A DNA stretch of 64,000 nt, from assembly GCA_022844405.1 (NCBI GenBank), contig JALHLV010000001.1, forward strand, positions 248,001 through 312,000, given 5' to 3'. The position numbers and the translations under genes were made by a program. The stretch is from Sphingomonadales bacterium (GTDB taxonomy: Bacteria; Pseudomonadota; Alphaproteobacteria; SMXS01). The notes under the pieces are model-generated. The model worked only from the letters and a program-made list of their open reading frames with translations. It was not told where the DNA came from and ran no database searches. Positions within the stretch are counted from its first letter, which is position 1; every line of letters starts with the position of its first letter. This document shows, piece after piece, positions 42,093-52,363 of this stretch.

Positions 42093-42611
42093 TCACGGCC
42101 GTTCGGCCAGCGCCTTCTCGGCGGCCGAGAAGCCCTTCAGCGTGAACTTGACCGGAACCGGCGTGGCCGCGTCGGCGTACATGGTCAGGGTGACGCCGCT
42201 GCTTTTGCGCAGCGAGTTGAGGAACGGTTCGGTCATCGGCATCTGCGCCAGGCAGCCATTGGTGTCGCAGCGCAGGAAGGTCAGGGCATCGGTGCCGATC
42301 CCGTTGTCGATCTGCAGCATCATGTTCTTGTTGAGCAGCACGCCCAGCGGGACACGCACGATCAGGACGACGGCGTCGCCGCGCCGCGTCAGGTACATGC
42401 CCGCGGCCAGCTTGCTCTTGCTGTTGGACAGGAGCTGGTGGATCTCGCAGTTCTGGGATTCGCCGGGCTTCGAGGCCGGGCAGTACAGCTGCCAGCTGTC
42501 GTAGTCGACGCGAACCTCGTCCGCCGCCCGGGCGCCGGACGCGAGACACAGCACGGCCAGGCCGATGGCCAGGGTCCGGCACAATAAACGTGATGTCGCC
42601 GCGAAGATCAT
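42093..42611 (-). CDS. IalB-family periplasmic protein (third of three)
   Basis: A 172-residue protein with a signal peptide ending at ASGARA. The IalB domain shows DSWQLYCP, NCEIHQLLSNSKSK, VPLGVLLNKNMMLQID, FLRCDTNGCLAQM and VKFTLKGFSAAEKAL. It is 55 bases upstream of the second copy on the same strand, so the two are likely co-transcribed. The start at 42611 sits just before the signal peptide. Confidence 0.9.
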   Translation of the reverse strand: MIFAATSRLLCRTLAIGLAVLCLASGARAADEVRVDYDSWQLYCPASKPGESQNCEIHQLLSNSKSKLAAGMYLTRRGDAVVLIVRVPLGVLLNKNMMLQIDNGIGTDALTFLRCDTNGCLAQMPMTEPFLNSLRKSSGVTLTMYADAATPVPVKFTLKGFSAAEKALAERP

Positions 42612-42716
42612 CTCAGCCCCCAGAACCCGCGTCCTGGATCGCCGATCCCGGACTCGACAATGCGCCATGGCGACGGCGTATCATGGCGGCACCCGCACGC
42701 CAACCGGCTTTTCCCG

Positions 42717-43232
42717 TCACGCCAGCCAGGTCTTGAGAATATCGTTCAGGCGGGCCTCGGTCGCCTGCGTCAGGCGCTTGAGCTCATATTCCTCCAGCAC
42801 CGCCCGGAACAGCTCCTCGCGCGAGATCAGGTCGTGGTTGACGCGGATTTCCAGCATCACCTCGGCCAGTTCCGACGCCGGCACCTCGTGCAGCGTCCGC
42901 GAGCCCCGGCCGCGGACGATTACCCGCGGCTGGCCCGGCAGCCGGATCACTTTTTCCTCGTTGTCGCCGAACGTCTCGGTCTCGACCGCCAGGATGCCTT
43001 CGCTTTTGCCGTGGGCGAGCGCCGTGGTGAAGCGGCGGCGGGTGTGGTCGTAGATGCGGCCCAGGTCGCCGGCGCGGGCATAGAGCGCGTAGAGCCGGTC
43101 CTCCAGGATCGGACCCTCGGCGGCGGCGATCTTCGCCATGCCGTGCACCAGTTGCGGCACCGTCGCCGCGCGCGGATCGGCGACGGCGGTCTGCGGCCAT
43201 TCGGTGTAGGGGTGCTTGGTGATGGTTGCCAT
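42717..43232 (-). CDS. DUF3320-like protein of unknown function
   Basis: A 171-residue soluble protein. The middle (VHGMAKIAAAEGPILEDRLYALYARAGDLGRI) and the end (SREELFRAVLEEYELKRLTQATEARLNDIL) resemble the DUF3320 module, a winged-helix-like domain often found at the end of large nuclease/helicase proteins. Here it occurs alone. Start MATITKHPYTEWPQ at 43232. Family resemblance is by eye only. Confidence 0.7.
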   Translation of the reverse strand: MATITKHPYTEWPQTAVADPRAATVPQLVHGMAKIAAAEGPILEDRLYALYARAGDLGRIYDHTRRRFTTALAHGKSEGILAVETETFGDNEEKVIRLPGQPRVIVRGRGSRTLHEVPASELAEVMLEIRVNHDLISREELFRAVLEEYELKRLTQATEARLNDILKTWLA

Positions 43233-43414
43233 TGTCGCGCCTCGTCGTGTCGCCTGCCGAACGGCGCATTCTGCCCGGAAGGCCGCCAATAGCAAGCGGC
43301 ACGCCCAAGATGCGCCGTTCGCCGCCGGCGCGGTCCGGGGCAAGACCGGGGCTTGCCTTTCGGCGGCCGGGCGCGATCTTATCTGGTCAGCGCAACAGCG
43401 AACGGGAGACGATC

Positions 43415-43948
43415 ATGGCCGAACTGGAAACCGCGACACTGGCCGGCGGCTGCTTCTGGTGCACCGAGGCCGTGTTCCTGCCGATCAAGGGCGTCGAGGC
43501 CGTGCGCTCGGGCTACACCGACGGGCTGACCGTCAACCCCAACTACCGCGATGTGTGTTCCGGAACGACCGGGCACGCCGAGGCGGTCGAGGTACGCTTC
43601 GACCCGGACGTGGTGTCCTACGGCACCATCCTCGACATCTTCTTCGCCACCCATGATCCGACCCAGCTCAACCGCCAGGGCGGCGACGTGGGCACCCAGT
43701 ACCGGTCGGCGGTCTACTATCATTCCGAGGCGCAGAAGCAGGCGGCCGAGGCGGCCATCGCCCGCGCCGGCGAGGTGTGGGACCGGCCCATCGTCACCCA
43801 GCTCCGTCCGGCCGTTACCTTCTGGCCCGCCGAGGCCTACCACCAGGACTACTTCGCCAACAATCCGGGCCAGCCCTATTGCATGGCCGTGGTGGCGCCC
43901 AAGGTCGTCAAGGCGCGCCAGAAGTTCAGGGACCTGCTGAAAGCCTGA
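43415..43948 (+). CDS. msrA: Peptide-methionine (S)-S-oxide reductase
   Basis: A 177-residue enzyme that reduces methionine S-sulfoxide in proteins. The catalytic Cys13 is in GGCFWCTEAVF; SGYTDG and the EAYHQDYFANNPGQPYC resolving-Cys region are conserved. A cytoplasmic protein with no signal. The stop at 43948 opens a 52-base repeat that recurs at 45978. Confidence 0.96.
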   Translation: MAELETATLAGGCFWCTEAVFLPIKGVEAVRSGYTDGLTVNPNYRDVCSGTTGHAEAVEVRFDPDVVSYGTILDIFFATHDPTQLNRQGGDVGTQYRSAVYYHSEAQKQAAEAAIARAGEVWDRPIVTQLRPAVTFWPAEAYHQDYFANNPGQPYCMAVVAPKVVKARQKFRDLLKA

Positions 43949-43999
43949 AGCGCTCTCGGCCAAGGCGCGATCGCCCTGGCGTCCGAGAGCCGCGGCGAC
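43948..43999 (+). repeat. 52-base structured repeat, copy 1
   Basis: Begins at the last base of the msrA stop codon. GCTCTCGG pairs with CCGAGAGC, and GGCG(CGAT)CGCC forms an inner hairpin. 45 of 52 bases match copy 2 at 45978-46029. Confidence 0.7.
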
Positions 44000-44004
44000 G
44001 GCTC

Positions 44005-45450
44005 CTAGCGCATGTCGAATTCGCGCCAGCGCGGGCGGCGCAGGCTCAGCGCGTACTGGAACGCGAAACGCGGCCAGTTGTTGGTGATCTTGCCGCTGGC
44101 GGTCTTGTACCAGCTGCCGCACTGGGCGTCCCAGACCATGCCCTTGAGCTGCCGCTGGATGCGCCGGTTGTAGCGCGCCATGGCCGCCCGCCGCACGTCG
44201 ATGTAGCGCAGCCGCTTGCGGCTCATGCGCAGCAGGCAGCGCATCATGTAGCGCACCTGCGCCTCGACCATGAAGATGATCGAGGCGTGGCCCAGATTGG
44301 TGTTCGGGCCGTAGAGCATGAAGAAATTGGGAAAGCCCGCCACGGCGACGCCGCGATGTGCCTCGGCGCCGCCGCGCCACGCCTCGTTCAGGCTGACGCC
44401 GCCCAGGCCGGTGATGTGGACCGGGGACAGGAACTGGGTGGTCTTGAAGCCGGTACCGTAGATGATCGTGTCGAACGCGCGCGCCGCGCCGTCGCTGGTG
44501 ACGATGCCGCCGGCCTCGATGCGCGCGATCGGTTCGGTCACCACCTCCACATTGGGCCGCGTCAGCGCCGGATAATAGTCGTAGGACAGCAGGATACGCT
44601 TGCAGCCGGCCGGATAGTCGGGCGCCAGCTTGGCGCGCAGCGCCTTGTCCTTGATGTGGTGCTTCATGAAGATGCCGAGCTGCTTCTCGGCCCGGGGCCG
44701 CAGGAAGCTCTTCTTGAAGAAGTTGGCGAACCCCAGCTCGAAGCGCAGGAATATGGCCAGCCGGTGCAGCTTGCGGCGCAGCGGCGAGCGGGCGAATGCG
44801 CGCTTTTGCTCTTCCGTATAGGGCGCGTCCTCCTTAGGCGCGACCCAGTTCGGGCTGCGCTGGAAGATGGTGAGGTGCTGCACGATGGGCGCGATGCGCG
44901 GGATGAACTGGGTGGCGCTGGCGCCGTTGCCGATCACCGCCACGCGCTCGCCGGCCAGATCGTGGGCCGCGTCCCAGCGGGCGGAATGGAACGACGTGCC
45001 CGCGAAAGTCTCCATGCCCGGAATGTCGGGCCATGCCGGGATGTTCAGCTGGCCCAGGCCGCTGATCAGGATATCGGCGGTCGCCTCCTCGCCGGACTCC
45101 AGCGTGAGCCGCCACAGATTGTCCTGTTCCTCGAACCGCGCCGAGGCGACCGGCGTCCGGAAGCGGATATGCGGCCGCAGCCCGTATTTGTCGGCGCAGC
45201 GGTTGAAATACGCCTCGATCTCGGGCTGTTCGGCCCAGATGCGGCTCCAGTCCGGATTGGGCTCGAACGAGAACGAATAGAGGTGCGACGGCGTGTCGCA
45301 GGCGCAGCCGGGATAGATGTTGTCGTGCCAGGTGCCGCCGACGGCATCCGACTTCTCGTAGATGGTAAAGCTGTCGATGCCGGCCCGCTTGAGCTGCATG
45401 GCCGCGCACAGCCCCGACACGCCCGCGCCGATGATGGCGATCCGCAACAT
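44005..45450 (-). CDS. FAD-dependent monooxygenase (Baeyer-Villiger / flavin-containing type)
   Basis: A 481-residue class B flavoprotein monooxygenase. The FAD dinucleotide fold is IAIIGAGVSGLCAAMQL; GTWHDNIYPGCACD is the NADPH/flavin-linked motif; GTSFHSARWD corresponds to the BVMO fingerprint FxGxxxHxxxW; the second Rossmann site is VAVIGNGASATQFIP. The C-terminal FPNFFMLYGPNTNLGH is also typical. Substrates are usually ketones or aromatic ketones. Two small ferredoxin genes lie divergently, but class B enzymes need only NADPH, so a link is uncertain. Confidence 0.93.
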   Translation of the reverse strand: MLRIAIIGAGVSGLCAAMQLKRAGIDSFTIYEKSDAVGGTWHDNIYPGCACDTPSHLYSFSFEPNPDWSRIWAEQPEIEAYFNRCADKYGLRPHIRFRTPVASARFEEQDNLWRLTLESGEEATADILISGLGQLNIPAWPDIPGMETFAGTSFHSARWDAAHDLAGERVAVIGNGASATQFIPRIAPIVQHLTIFQRSPNWVAPKEDAPYTEEQKRAFARSPLRRKLHRLAIFLRFELGFANFFKKSFLRPRAEKQLGIFMKHHIKDKALRAKLAPDYPAGCKRILLSYDYYPALTRPNVEVVTEPIARIEAGGIVTSDGAARAFDTIIYGTGFKTTQFLSPVHITGLGGVSLNEAWRGGAEAHRGVAVAGFPNFFMLYGPNTNLGHASIIFMVEAQVRYMMRCLLRMSRKRLRYIDVRRAAMARYNRRIQRQLKGMVWDAQCGSWYKTASGKITNNWPRFAFQYALSLRRPRWREFDMR

Positions 45451-45569
45451 CTTGTTCCTCCCCGGTAACAGCATAGCACGGGCGGCGCGGATGGAAATGC
45501 GTTCCCGGTTGGCGGGCGCCCGCCCGATCGCCTACAATCGGCGTTGGCGGGAGCGTCAGGGGAACCATC

Positions 45570-45770
45570 ATGAAGATCAAGCTCGATACCGCGATCTGCC
45601 GTGGCGGCGCGCGGTGCTGGGAGAATGTCCCGGAGGTGTTCGGCAAGGACGCGCGCAATCATGCCGTGCTGCTGACCGCCGAGATTCCGGACGATCCGCA
45701 ACTGCAGAGCGACGTGTCCTGGGCGGTCAGCGCCTGCCCGACCGGCGCGCTCAGCATCGTCGAGGACTAG
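45570..45770 (+). CDS. Small ferredoxin ([3Fe-4S]-type), first of two
   Basis: A 66-residue ferredoxin with cysteines in CRGGARC and CPTGAL only, i.e. the three-cysteine pattern of [3Fe-4S] ferredoxins that serve cytochromes P450. No P450 or ferredoxin reductase is in the window. The ATG follows CAGGGGAACC. A second ferredoxin gene starts four bases after this one ends, so both are likely co-expressed. Confidence 0.88.
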   Translation: MKIKLDTAICRGGARCWENVPEVFGKDARNHAVLLTAEIPDDPQLQSDVSWAVSACPTGALSIVED

Positions 45771-45774
45771 GCCG

Positions 45775-45978
45775 GTGAAGGTTCGCATCGACCACGCCAG
45801 GTGCAAGTCCCACGGCCGCTGCTATTCGTTCGCGCCCGACGTGTTCGAGCCGGGCGAGACCGGCAGGGGCGAGGTGAAGGTGCCCGAGTTCTCCGAGGAC
45901 GACGGCGAAACCTACCGCGCCGCCGAGACCGGGGTCATGATGTGCCCGGCCGGCGCCGTCAGCGTCGACGATGACTGA
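45775..45978 (+). CDS. Small ferredoxin ([3Fe-4S]-type), second of two
   Basis: A 67-residue ferredoxin starting at GTG 45775. Cysteines are in CKSHGRC and CPAGAV; KVRIDHARCKSHGRCYSFAPDVFE is the usual N-terminus of P450-associated ferredoxins. Its stop opens copy 2 of the 52-base repeat. The first ferredoxin's FGKDARNHAVLL region differs from this one's, so they are not recent duplicates. Confidence 0.9.
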   Translation: MKVRIDHARCKSHGRCYSFAPDVFEPGETGRGEVKVPEFSEDDGETYRAAETGVMMCPAGAVSVDDD

Positions 45979-46029
45979 AGCGCTTTCAGCCCGGGCGGAA
46001 TCGCCCTGGCGTCCGAAAGCCGCGGCGAC
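45978..46029 (+). repeat. 52-base structured repeat, copy 2
   Basis: Starts at the last base of the ferredoxin stop codon, as copy 1 does for msrA. The outer stem keeps pairing although it differs in sequence from copy 1 (GCTTTC with GAAAGC instead of GCTCTC with GAGAGC). The inner hairpin is GGGCG/CGCCC. Confidence 0.7.
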
Positions 46030-46050
46030 AAGCACCGGAGTGGTTCAGCG

Positions 46051-46382
46051 ATGAACCGCTCCAGGCCGTTCGGCTGGGGGAACATTCTCGCCGATGTTCC
46101 CGCGCGCCTCGCCGAGGAGCAGGTCCTCGACCTCGTCGCCGCGCCCGGCATGCGCATCACCCGCATCGTCTCGACCGGTCACGTCACCGGCTGGCAGGAT
46201 CCCGGCGAGGACGAATGGGTGCTGGTGCTGCAGGGGAGCGGCACGCTGCATTTCGCCGAGAACGACCGGCTGCTGGTTCTGGGGCCGGGCGACTGGTGCC
46301 ATATCCCCGCCGGCGCCCGGCACCGCGTCGAGGAAACCGATCCGCGCCAGCCGACGGTGTGGCTGGCGGTGCATTTCAAGGG

Positions 46383-46386
<4 letters not shown>
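46051..46386 (+). CDS. Cupin-domain protein
   Basis: A 111-residue single cupin. The segment VTGWQDPGEDEWVLVLQGSGTL is motif 1 (with Glu but without the second His) and LGPGDWCHIPAGARHRVEE is motif 2, with GxxxxHxPAGxxHR. It resembles the small cupins annotated as putative metalloproteins or phosphomannose isomerase-like. Substrate is unknown. It converges with feoB, sharing four bases at the stops. Confidence 0.88.
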
Positions 46387-48244
<1,858 letters not shown>

Positions 48245-48248
<4 letters not shown>

Positions 48249-48511
48249 CTAGGCGCGTCGACCTCGACCAGGATGGTGTCGGCCTCGCGGCGGCGCAGCG
48301 CCAGGATCACGCCGTCCACCTTCACCGCCATGGGATCGCGCCCGAACAACCCTTCGTGGCGGACCTCGATGGCCGCGTCCTCGGCGAAGCCCATGCGCAG
48401 CAGGCGCTCTTCCAGCTCGGGGCTGACCGCCTGATCCGCCAGTCCGATCACCCGGCAGGTCTGGCCTGGGCGGAGCGAGCCGAGGGTGCGGGTGTTGGCG
48501 GAAACCTTCAT
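48245..48511 (-). CDS. feoA: Ferrous iron transport protein A
   Basis: An 88-residue SH3-like cytosolic protein needed for FeoB activity. The pattern LGSLRPGQTCRVIGLAD, LLRMGFAEDAAIEV and GDPMAVKVDG-type (RDPMAVKVDGVILALRR) is typical. ATG 48511 is chosen; a GTG six bases earlier is possible. It leads the feoAB operon; a weak Fur-like site lies just upstream. Confidence 0.94.
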
Positions 48512-48526
48512 GGGCACCTGTGCAAC

Positions 48527-48541
48527 TGCAAGTCATTCGTA
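48527..48541. promoter_or_regulatory. Weak candidate iron-regulator (Fur-like) site before feoA
   Basis: TGCAAGTCATTCGTA, read on the plus strand, has partial two-fold symmetry and resembles alphaproteobacterial Fur sites of TGCxAxTxATTxGCA type. Several symmetric positions do not match, so the call is tentative and rests mainly on location 16 bases before feoA. Confidence 0.22.
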
Positions 48542-48680
48542 AGTTGGGGCAATGTAGCAGATATCTGGCGTTTGTTAAGGCGAATGTTCGGCGTTTCGTT
48601 CAGCCCCCGTTTAGGAAGGCCTTGGTATTGTTCGTTACGCTTCTAAATCTTCTTCATTGGTCAAAAACGGGAACACCGAC

Positions 48681-49085
48681 ATGAAACTCCATCAAATCGT
48701 CATGGCCGCGGCCGCCGCGTCGGTTGCGTCACTCGCGCTTGCCGGCGCGTCGCTGGCCGCGTCGTCCGCTGACAAGCTGGCCCAGTACCAGCCGACCGGC
48801 AAGAAAATCAGCTGTGTCGACACCCACTACATCCGCGAGACGGATGTGATCGACAACCAGAACATCCTGTTCCGTACCAACGGCAACAAGTACTACATGA
48901 ACCGTTTGCCGAACCGCTGTTCGGGCCTGAAGATCCAGGATGGGTTCAGCTACACGCTGCGCGGCCTCAACAAGCTGTGCAACGTCGACGTGGTCACCCC
49001 GGTGTCGACCGGCGCCGCCGTCTACGGGCCGTGCCCGCTGGGCGACTTCGAGGAAGTCACCAAGGTCGACAAGCCGACTCAGTAA
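48681..49085 (+). CDS. DUF6491-like periplasmic protein
   Basis: A 134-residue exported protein with a signal peptide (MAAAAASVASLALAGASLAA). The mature part, ISCVDTHYIRETDVIDNQNILF, YYMNRLPNRCSGL and LCNVDVVTPVSTG, matches the pattern of small proteins annotated DUF6491, with four conserved cysteines that could form disulfides. The start at 48681 is selected because it gives a proper signal peptide; a longer ORF from 48657 has none. Confidence 0.8.
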   Translation: MKLHQIVMAAAAASVASLALAGASLAASSADKLAQYQPTGKKISCVDTHYIRETDVIDNQNILFRTNGNKYYMNRLPNRCSGLKIQDGFSYTLRGLNKLCNVDVVTPVSTGAAVYGPCPLGDFEEVTKVDKPTQ

Positions 49086-49148
49086 TCGGCGGCTAGTGCA
49101 AGAGCTGCTCAGGTTGGCTTAGCGGCACCATCGTGCCGCTGACGCGGC

Positions 49149-49293
49149 GCCCCTCATCCGGCGCTGCGCGCCACCTTCTCCCCGGCGGGGAGAAGGGCTC
49201 CGTCCGTGCCGCAGCACAGGCGGATTCCCTTCGCTCCAACGGGGAGAGGATGGCCGCGAAGCGGCCAGGTGAGGGGGACCGCGAAGCGGTTCC
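49149..49293. repeat. Interspersed palindromic repeat, relative of the 731-843 element
   Basis: Contains CCCCTCATCCGGCGC, then CTTCTCCCCGGCGGGGAGAAG as a hairpin, then a second part GGGGAGAGG ... GGTGAGGGGG, the ends being inverted with respect to each other. It shares the words CCTCATCCGGCGC and GCGCGCCACCTTCTCCCC with the complement of the element at 731-843. No gene is seen in the 257 bases around it. Confidence 0.65.
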
Positions 49294-49342
49294 GAGTCGG
49301 ATCGGCGGCTCAGCCAGCGGACCGGATGTCTCGGCTACCGCT

Positions 49343-50209
49343 CTACTCCGGAAGGGGTATGAACTCGGTTTCGCCCGGCACTTTCGGGAACCGCTGCTCC
49401 TTCCAGTCGGCCTTCGCCTGCTCGATCCGCTCGGGCCGGCTGGATACCAGGTTCCACCAGATGTGCCGCTCGCCGATATTGGCGCCGCCCAGCAGCATCA
49501 GCCGCGAGTCCGCGAGCGCGCGGATCGTGACCGCCGCGCCCGGCGCGAACACCAGCATCCTGCCGCTTTCATAGGCTTCGCCGCCGATCTCGACCGCGCC
49601 CTCGGCGATGTAGACGGCACGCTCCTCGTGCTCGTCGGTCAGCGGCAGCACGCTGCCGCCTTGCATCGCCGCGTCCAGATAGAAGGTGGGAGAAAAGGTC
49701 CTGACGGGCGACTCCTTACCATAGGCCGTGCCGGCGATCAGGCGCAGGCGGACGCCGTCCAGGTTGATCATCGGCAGGCTGTCCTTGCCGTGATGATGGA
49801 AGCTTGGTTCGGTCTCCTCGGCCTCCACCGGCAGCGCCACCCACGCCTGGATACCATGCATGGCGAAGCCGCGCGCCCGCGCTTCCGGCGCCGTCCGTTC
49901 CGAATGGACGATGCCGCGCCCGGCGGTCATCCAGTTGACGTCGCCCGGCATGATGTTGCGCACCGCGCCGACGCTGTCCCGGTGCATCATCTCGCCCTCG
50001 AACAGATAGGTGACGGTGGCCAGCCCGATATGCGGGTGAGGCCGCACGTCGACGCCGGTACCCGGCGCGAACACCGCCGGGCCGATATGGTCGAGGAACA
50101 CGAACGGTCCCACCATCCGCCGCTTGACGAACGGCAGCACCCGCCGCACCTCGAACCCGCCCAGATCGCGCGGCCGGGGCTCGATGACCAGTTCGACGGG
50201 TGAGGGCAT
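49343..50209 (-). CDS. Pirin family protein
   Basis: A 288-residue double-cupin pirin. The metal-binding His/Glu lie in [45 protein letters not shown] follows, as in quercetinase-active pirins such as YhhW. The C-terminal cupin has [21 protein letters not shown]. Start at 50209 ([23 protein letters not shown]). Quercetin dioxygenase activity or regulatory roles are known in the family; not proved here. Confidence 0.94.
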   Translation of the reverse strand: MPSPVELVIEPRPRDLGGFEVRRVLPFVKRRMVGPFVFLDHIGPAVFAPGTGVDVRPHPHIGLATVTYLFEGEMMHRDSVGAVRNIMPGDVNWMTAGRGIVHSERTAPEARARGFAMHGIQAWVALPVEAEETEPSFHHHGKDSLPMINLDGVRLRLIAGTAYGKESPVRTFSPTFYLDAAMQGGSVLPLTDEHEERAVYIAEGAVEIGGEAYESGRMLVFAPGAAVTIRALADSRLMLLGGANIGERHIWWNLVSSRPERIEQAKADWKEQRFPKVPGETEFIPLPE

Positions 50210-50340
50210 TGGGAGGGCTCCTTGGGGTGGTTTTCGGCTTCGTCGCAACTTCGACGCTTGCTGCATCATACCCACAAAATTCCTTGTCATCCCGGGGGAG
50301 TTGTCCATAGGCGTCAACTTAGCGGTCGCACTCTCTAAAG

Positions 50341-50487
50341 TTGTCATCCCCGACGCTAGTCGAGCCCGCGAACCGGCAGGTTCGCGGCTGCGAGACTTGC
50401 GATCGGGGACCCATGTCTCCGCGTGAAAGTTGCGAGCCCCGGGTCGACATGGGTCCCCGCGCGCGCTTCGCTTGGCGGGGATGACAA
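50341..50487. mobile_element. Gene-less inverted-repeat element, relative of the GIY-YIG unit
   Basis: TTGTCATCCCCG at 50341 and its complement at 50476-50487 form the ends; inside lie GGGGACCCATGTC on the left and GACATGGGTCCCC on the right, the same words as in the GIY-YIG element. The centre holds only hairpins (GCGAACCGGCAGGTTCGC). Bases 50210-50340 and 50488-50556 hold the pirin promoter region and no gene. Confidence 0.6.
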
Positions 50488-50556
50488 ATGAGGGGAGGCT
50501 CGCCCGTTGAATTGACGCCTATGGGCTTTCGCCGGGATGACAATTATATATTGAAA

Positions 50557-51591
50557 TCAAATACTTGACGCTACGCTCACCGGCACCCCGTCGATCACCT
50601 GGTCGAGAAACTCCGACAGGCCGTAGCCCACCTTGCCGTTGCAGCGGTATTCGGTCATGCCTTCTGTGATCCGGGTGCTGAGCATCGAACCATCAGGCGC
50701 GGTGCGGCGGTTGCGCAGCGGGATCAGCGACAGGACCTTGCCATCCACGCGGTATTCGCCCTTTTCGGTGCGGCACCAGGCGGTCAGCGATTTCTGGTAC
50801 CAGTTTTCGTCGAACTCGGCCTCGATGCGCGCGTCCTCGATGGGCCAGTAGCGGCCGTCCTCGAACACCATGCCGCTGGCGCGCTGTCCGTCCGGCGTGC
50901 CGGAGACGGTCATCACCATGCCGAAATCCGGGCCGAAATTCATCGGCAGCCACTTGTACCAGCTGATCGCCTGCCAGTGGCGCGGACCCCAGGATTTGTC
51001 GCGCACGCCGTAGCCGTCGACCGTCCATGACCGGCCATCGACCGAGATGGTCCCGGCCGCCGCCATGTGCTGTTCGTAATGGCCGCGCAGGAAGCTCTTC
51101 TCCGGATCGAGCGCCAGCTTCGATCCGTCCTCGTTCACGATCTCGCCGCCGTCCATGGGCGACACGCCGGTGTAGTCCAGGCTCATGGCGACCTTCACCA
51201 TGGGGTTCTCGGCGAACGCCTTCTTCGGGTTGGCCATCTGGTGCGGGTCCGACAGCAGGCAGGCGTCGCCCTCGAACGTCACCTTCAGCCGCCTGAACGG
51301 CTCGATCACGTCGATGCGCATGCCGCCCGCGTCCATGGCGTCGTTGCTGGCGATCTCGGCGCGCTTGAAGATGAAGGCCACCTTGCCGTCGGGCAGGTAG
51401 AGGCAGCAGGACATCTCGGCATAATGCTCGTTCGGCCGGTTGCCGATGCGGAACCAGCCGCCGATCCGCTGCGCCGGATCGTACATGTTGAAGTACATGC
51501 TCTCATTGTAGTTCTTCGCCGCTTCGGGCGTGTGCGTGTACTCGTCCTGCGGGTCGAGACGCAGCTTCAGACCGGGCGCCAGCTTGGCCAT
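50557..51591 (-). CDS. DUF7064/DUF7065-type protein (tocopherol-cyclase/CrtC-like fold)
   Basis: A 344-residue soluble protein. Blocks YNESMYFNMYDPAQRIGGWFRIGNRPNEH and YGVRDKSWGPRHWQAISWYKWLPMNFGPDFGMVM are characteristic of a large group of bacterial proteins with a lipocalin-like CrtC/tocopherol-cyclase type fold (DUF7064/DUF7065). Members often lie near steroid or terpenoid metabolic genes; function is unproven. Neighbours here give no clue. Confidence 0.75.
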   Translation of the reverse strand: MAKLAPGLKLRLDPQDEYTHTPEAAKNYNESMYFNMYDPAQRIGGWFRIGNRPNEHYAEMSCCLYLPDGKVAFIFKRAEIASNDAMDAGGMRIDVIEPFRRLKVTFEGDACLLSDPHQMANPKKAFAENPMVKVAMSLDYTGVSPMDGGEIVNEDGSKLALDPEKSFLRGHYEQHMAAAGTISVDGRSWTVDGYGVRDKSWGPRHWQAISWYKWLPMNFGPDFGMVMTVSGTPDGQRASGMVFEDGRYWPIEDARIEAEFDENWYQKSLTAWCRTEKGEYRVDGKVLSLIPLRNRRTAPDGSMLSTRITEGMTEYRCNGKVGYGLSEFLDQVIDGVPVSVASSI

Positions 51592-51701
51592 GATGTTCCT
51601 CCGTTTGGCACCAGCATAGCGCCAGTGTTACCGGATGGAAACAGGTTGTGAGCCCGCGTTGGTGTCCTAAATCAGATGTCTGCTAAGGGTGGAAGCTGAC
51701 G

Positions 51702-52295
51702 CTAGCCCTCTGCCCTCTCGAGGATGCTAACTGAAAAGATTTTGTAAATGCCTTCTTCACAACCTCCGCCGAACTTCCCGGAATCAATGGCCGCTTTAGC
51801 CTCCTCCAAGTCATCGAAGAGGCAGAAGCTATTCACTTTCAACGCAGCGGCGACGGAGTTGCACGACAACGGTGAGTGCTCCAGAAAATCACCGAACACG
51901 ACAACATCATAACCGAGTAACCTCCAGGCCCCGCCATCGCCCGCACGTGGAATAGTCACGTCGTTCGGAATGTCGGATGATGCCGCGCGGGTAATGGGTC
52001 TCCATTCATGAGGCTCAAAGGTCCAGCCATCGGACTCTAGCTCGTGTTCATATGCAGAATAGAAGAAGAGTTTTGAACCGGACAAATCGATTGCGTCTTT
52101 AGCCCCAAGTTCCCGAAGAACCTCGGGATTGTTAGCAACACCAAAGCCGTTGTGTTTCCAGCTATCCTGGGGCTCGACCACGTTATCGTTTACGCAGTTC
52201 GCCACGCTACATACCTCGGTGATGTGCGATGTGTTCGATTCAAGCCAACCCGGCGGAGGCACCGTGCGCTTTATGAGGTAGCCAGCGGGGATCAT
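51702..52295 (-). CDS. Hypothetical protein of lower GC content
   Basis: A 197-residue soluble protein that I do not recognise. It is acidic, contains four Cys spread along its length, and WKHNGFGVANNPEVLRELGAKDAI and LLGYDVVVFGDFLEHSPLSCNSVAAAL look like real coding sequence. Base composition is clearly lower in GC than in the flanking genes, so it may be a recent arrival. It converges on nothing and is followed by the MBL gene on its 5' side. Confidence 0.6.
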   Translation of the reverse strand: MIPAGYLIKRTVPPPGWLESNTSHITEVCSVANCVNDNVVEPQDSWKHNGFGVANNPEVLRELGAKDAIDLSGSKLFFYSAYEHELESDGWTFEPHEWRPITRAASSDIPNDVTIPRAGDGGAWRLLGYDVVVFGDFLEHSPLSCNSVAAALKVNSFCLFDDLEEAKAAIDSGKFGGGCEEGIYKIFSVSILERAEG

Positions 52296-52363
52296 CTCGA
52301 CACGCTAAAGCAAAGCGCAAATGTCCGAAATAGGTCGCGGACTCTAAAACCGCACCGCCGCGC

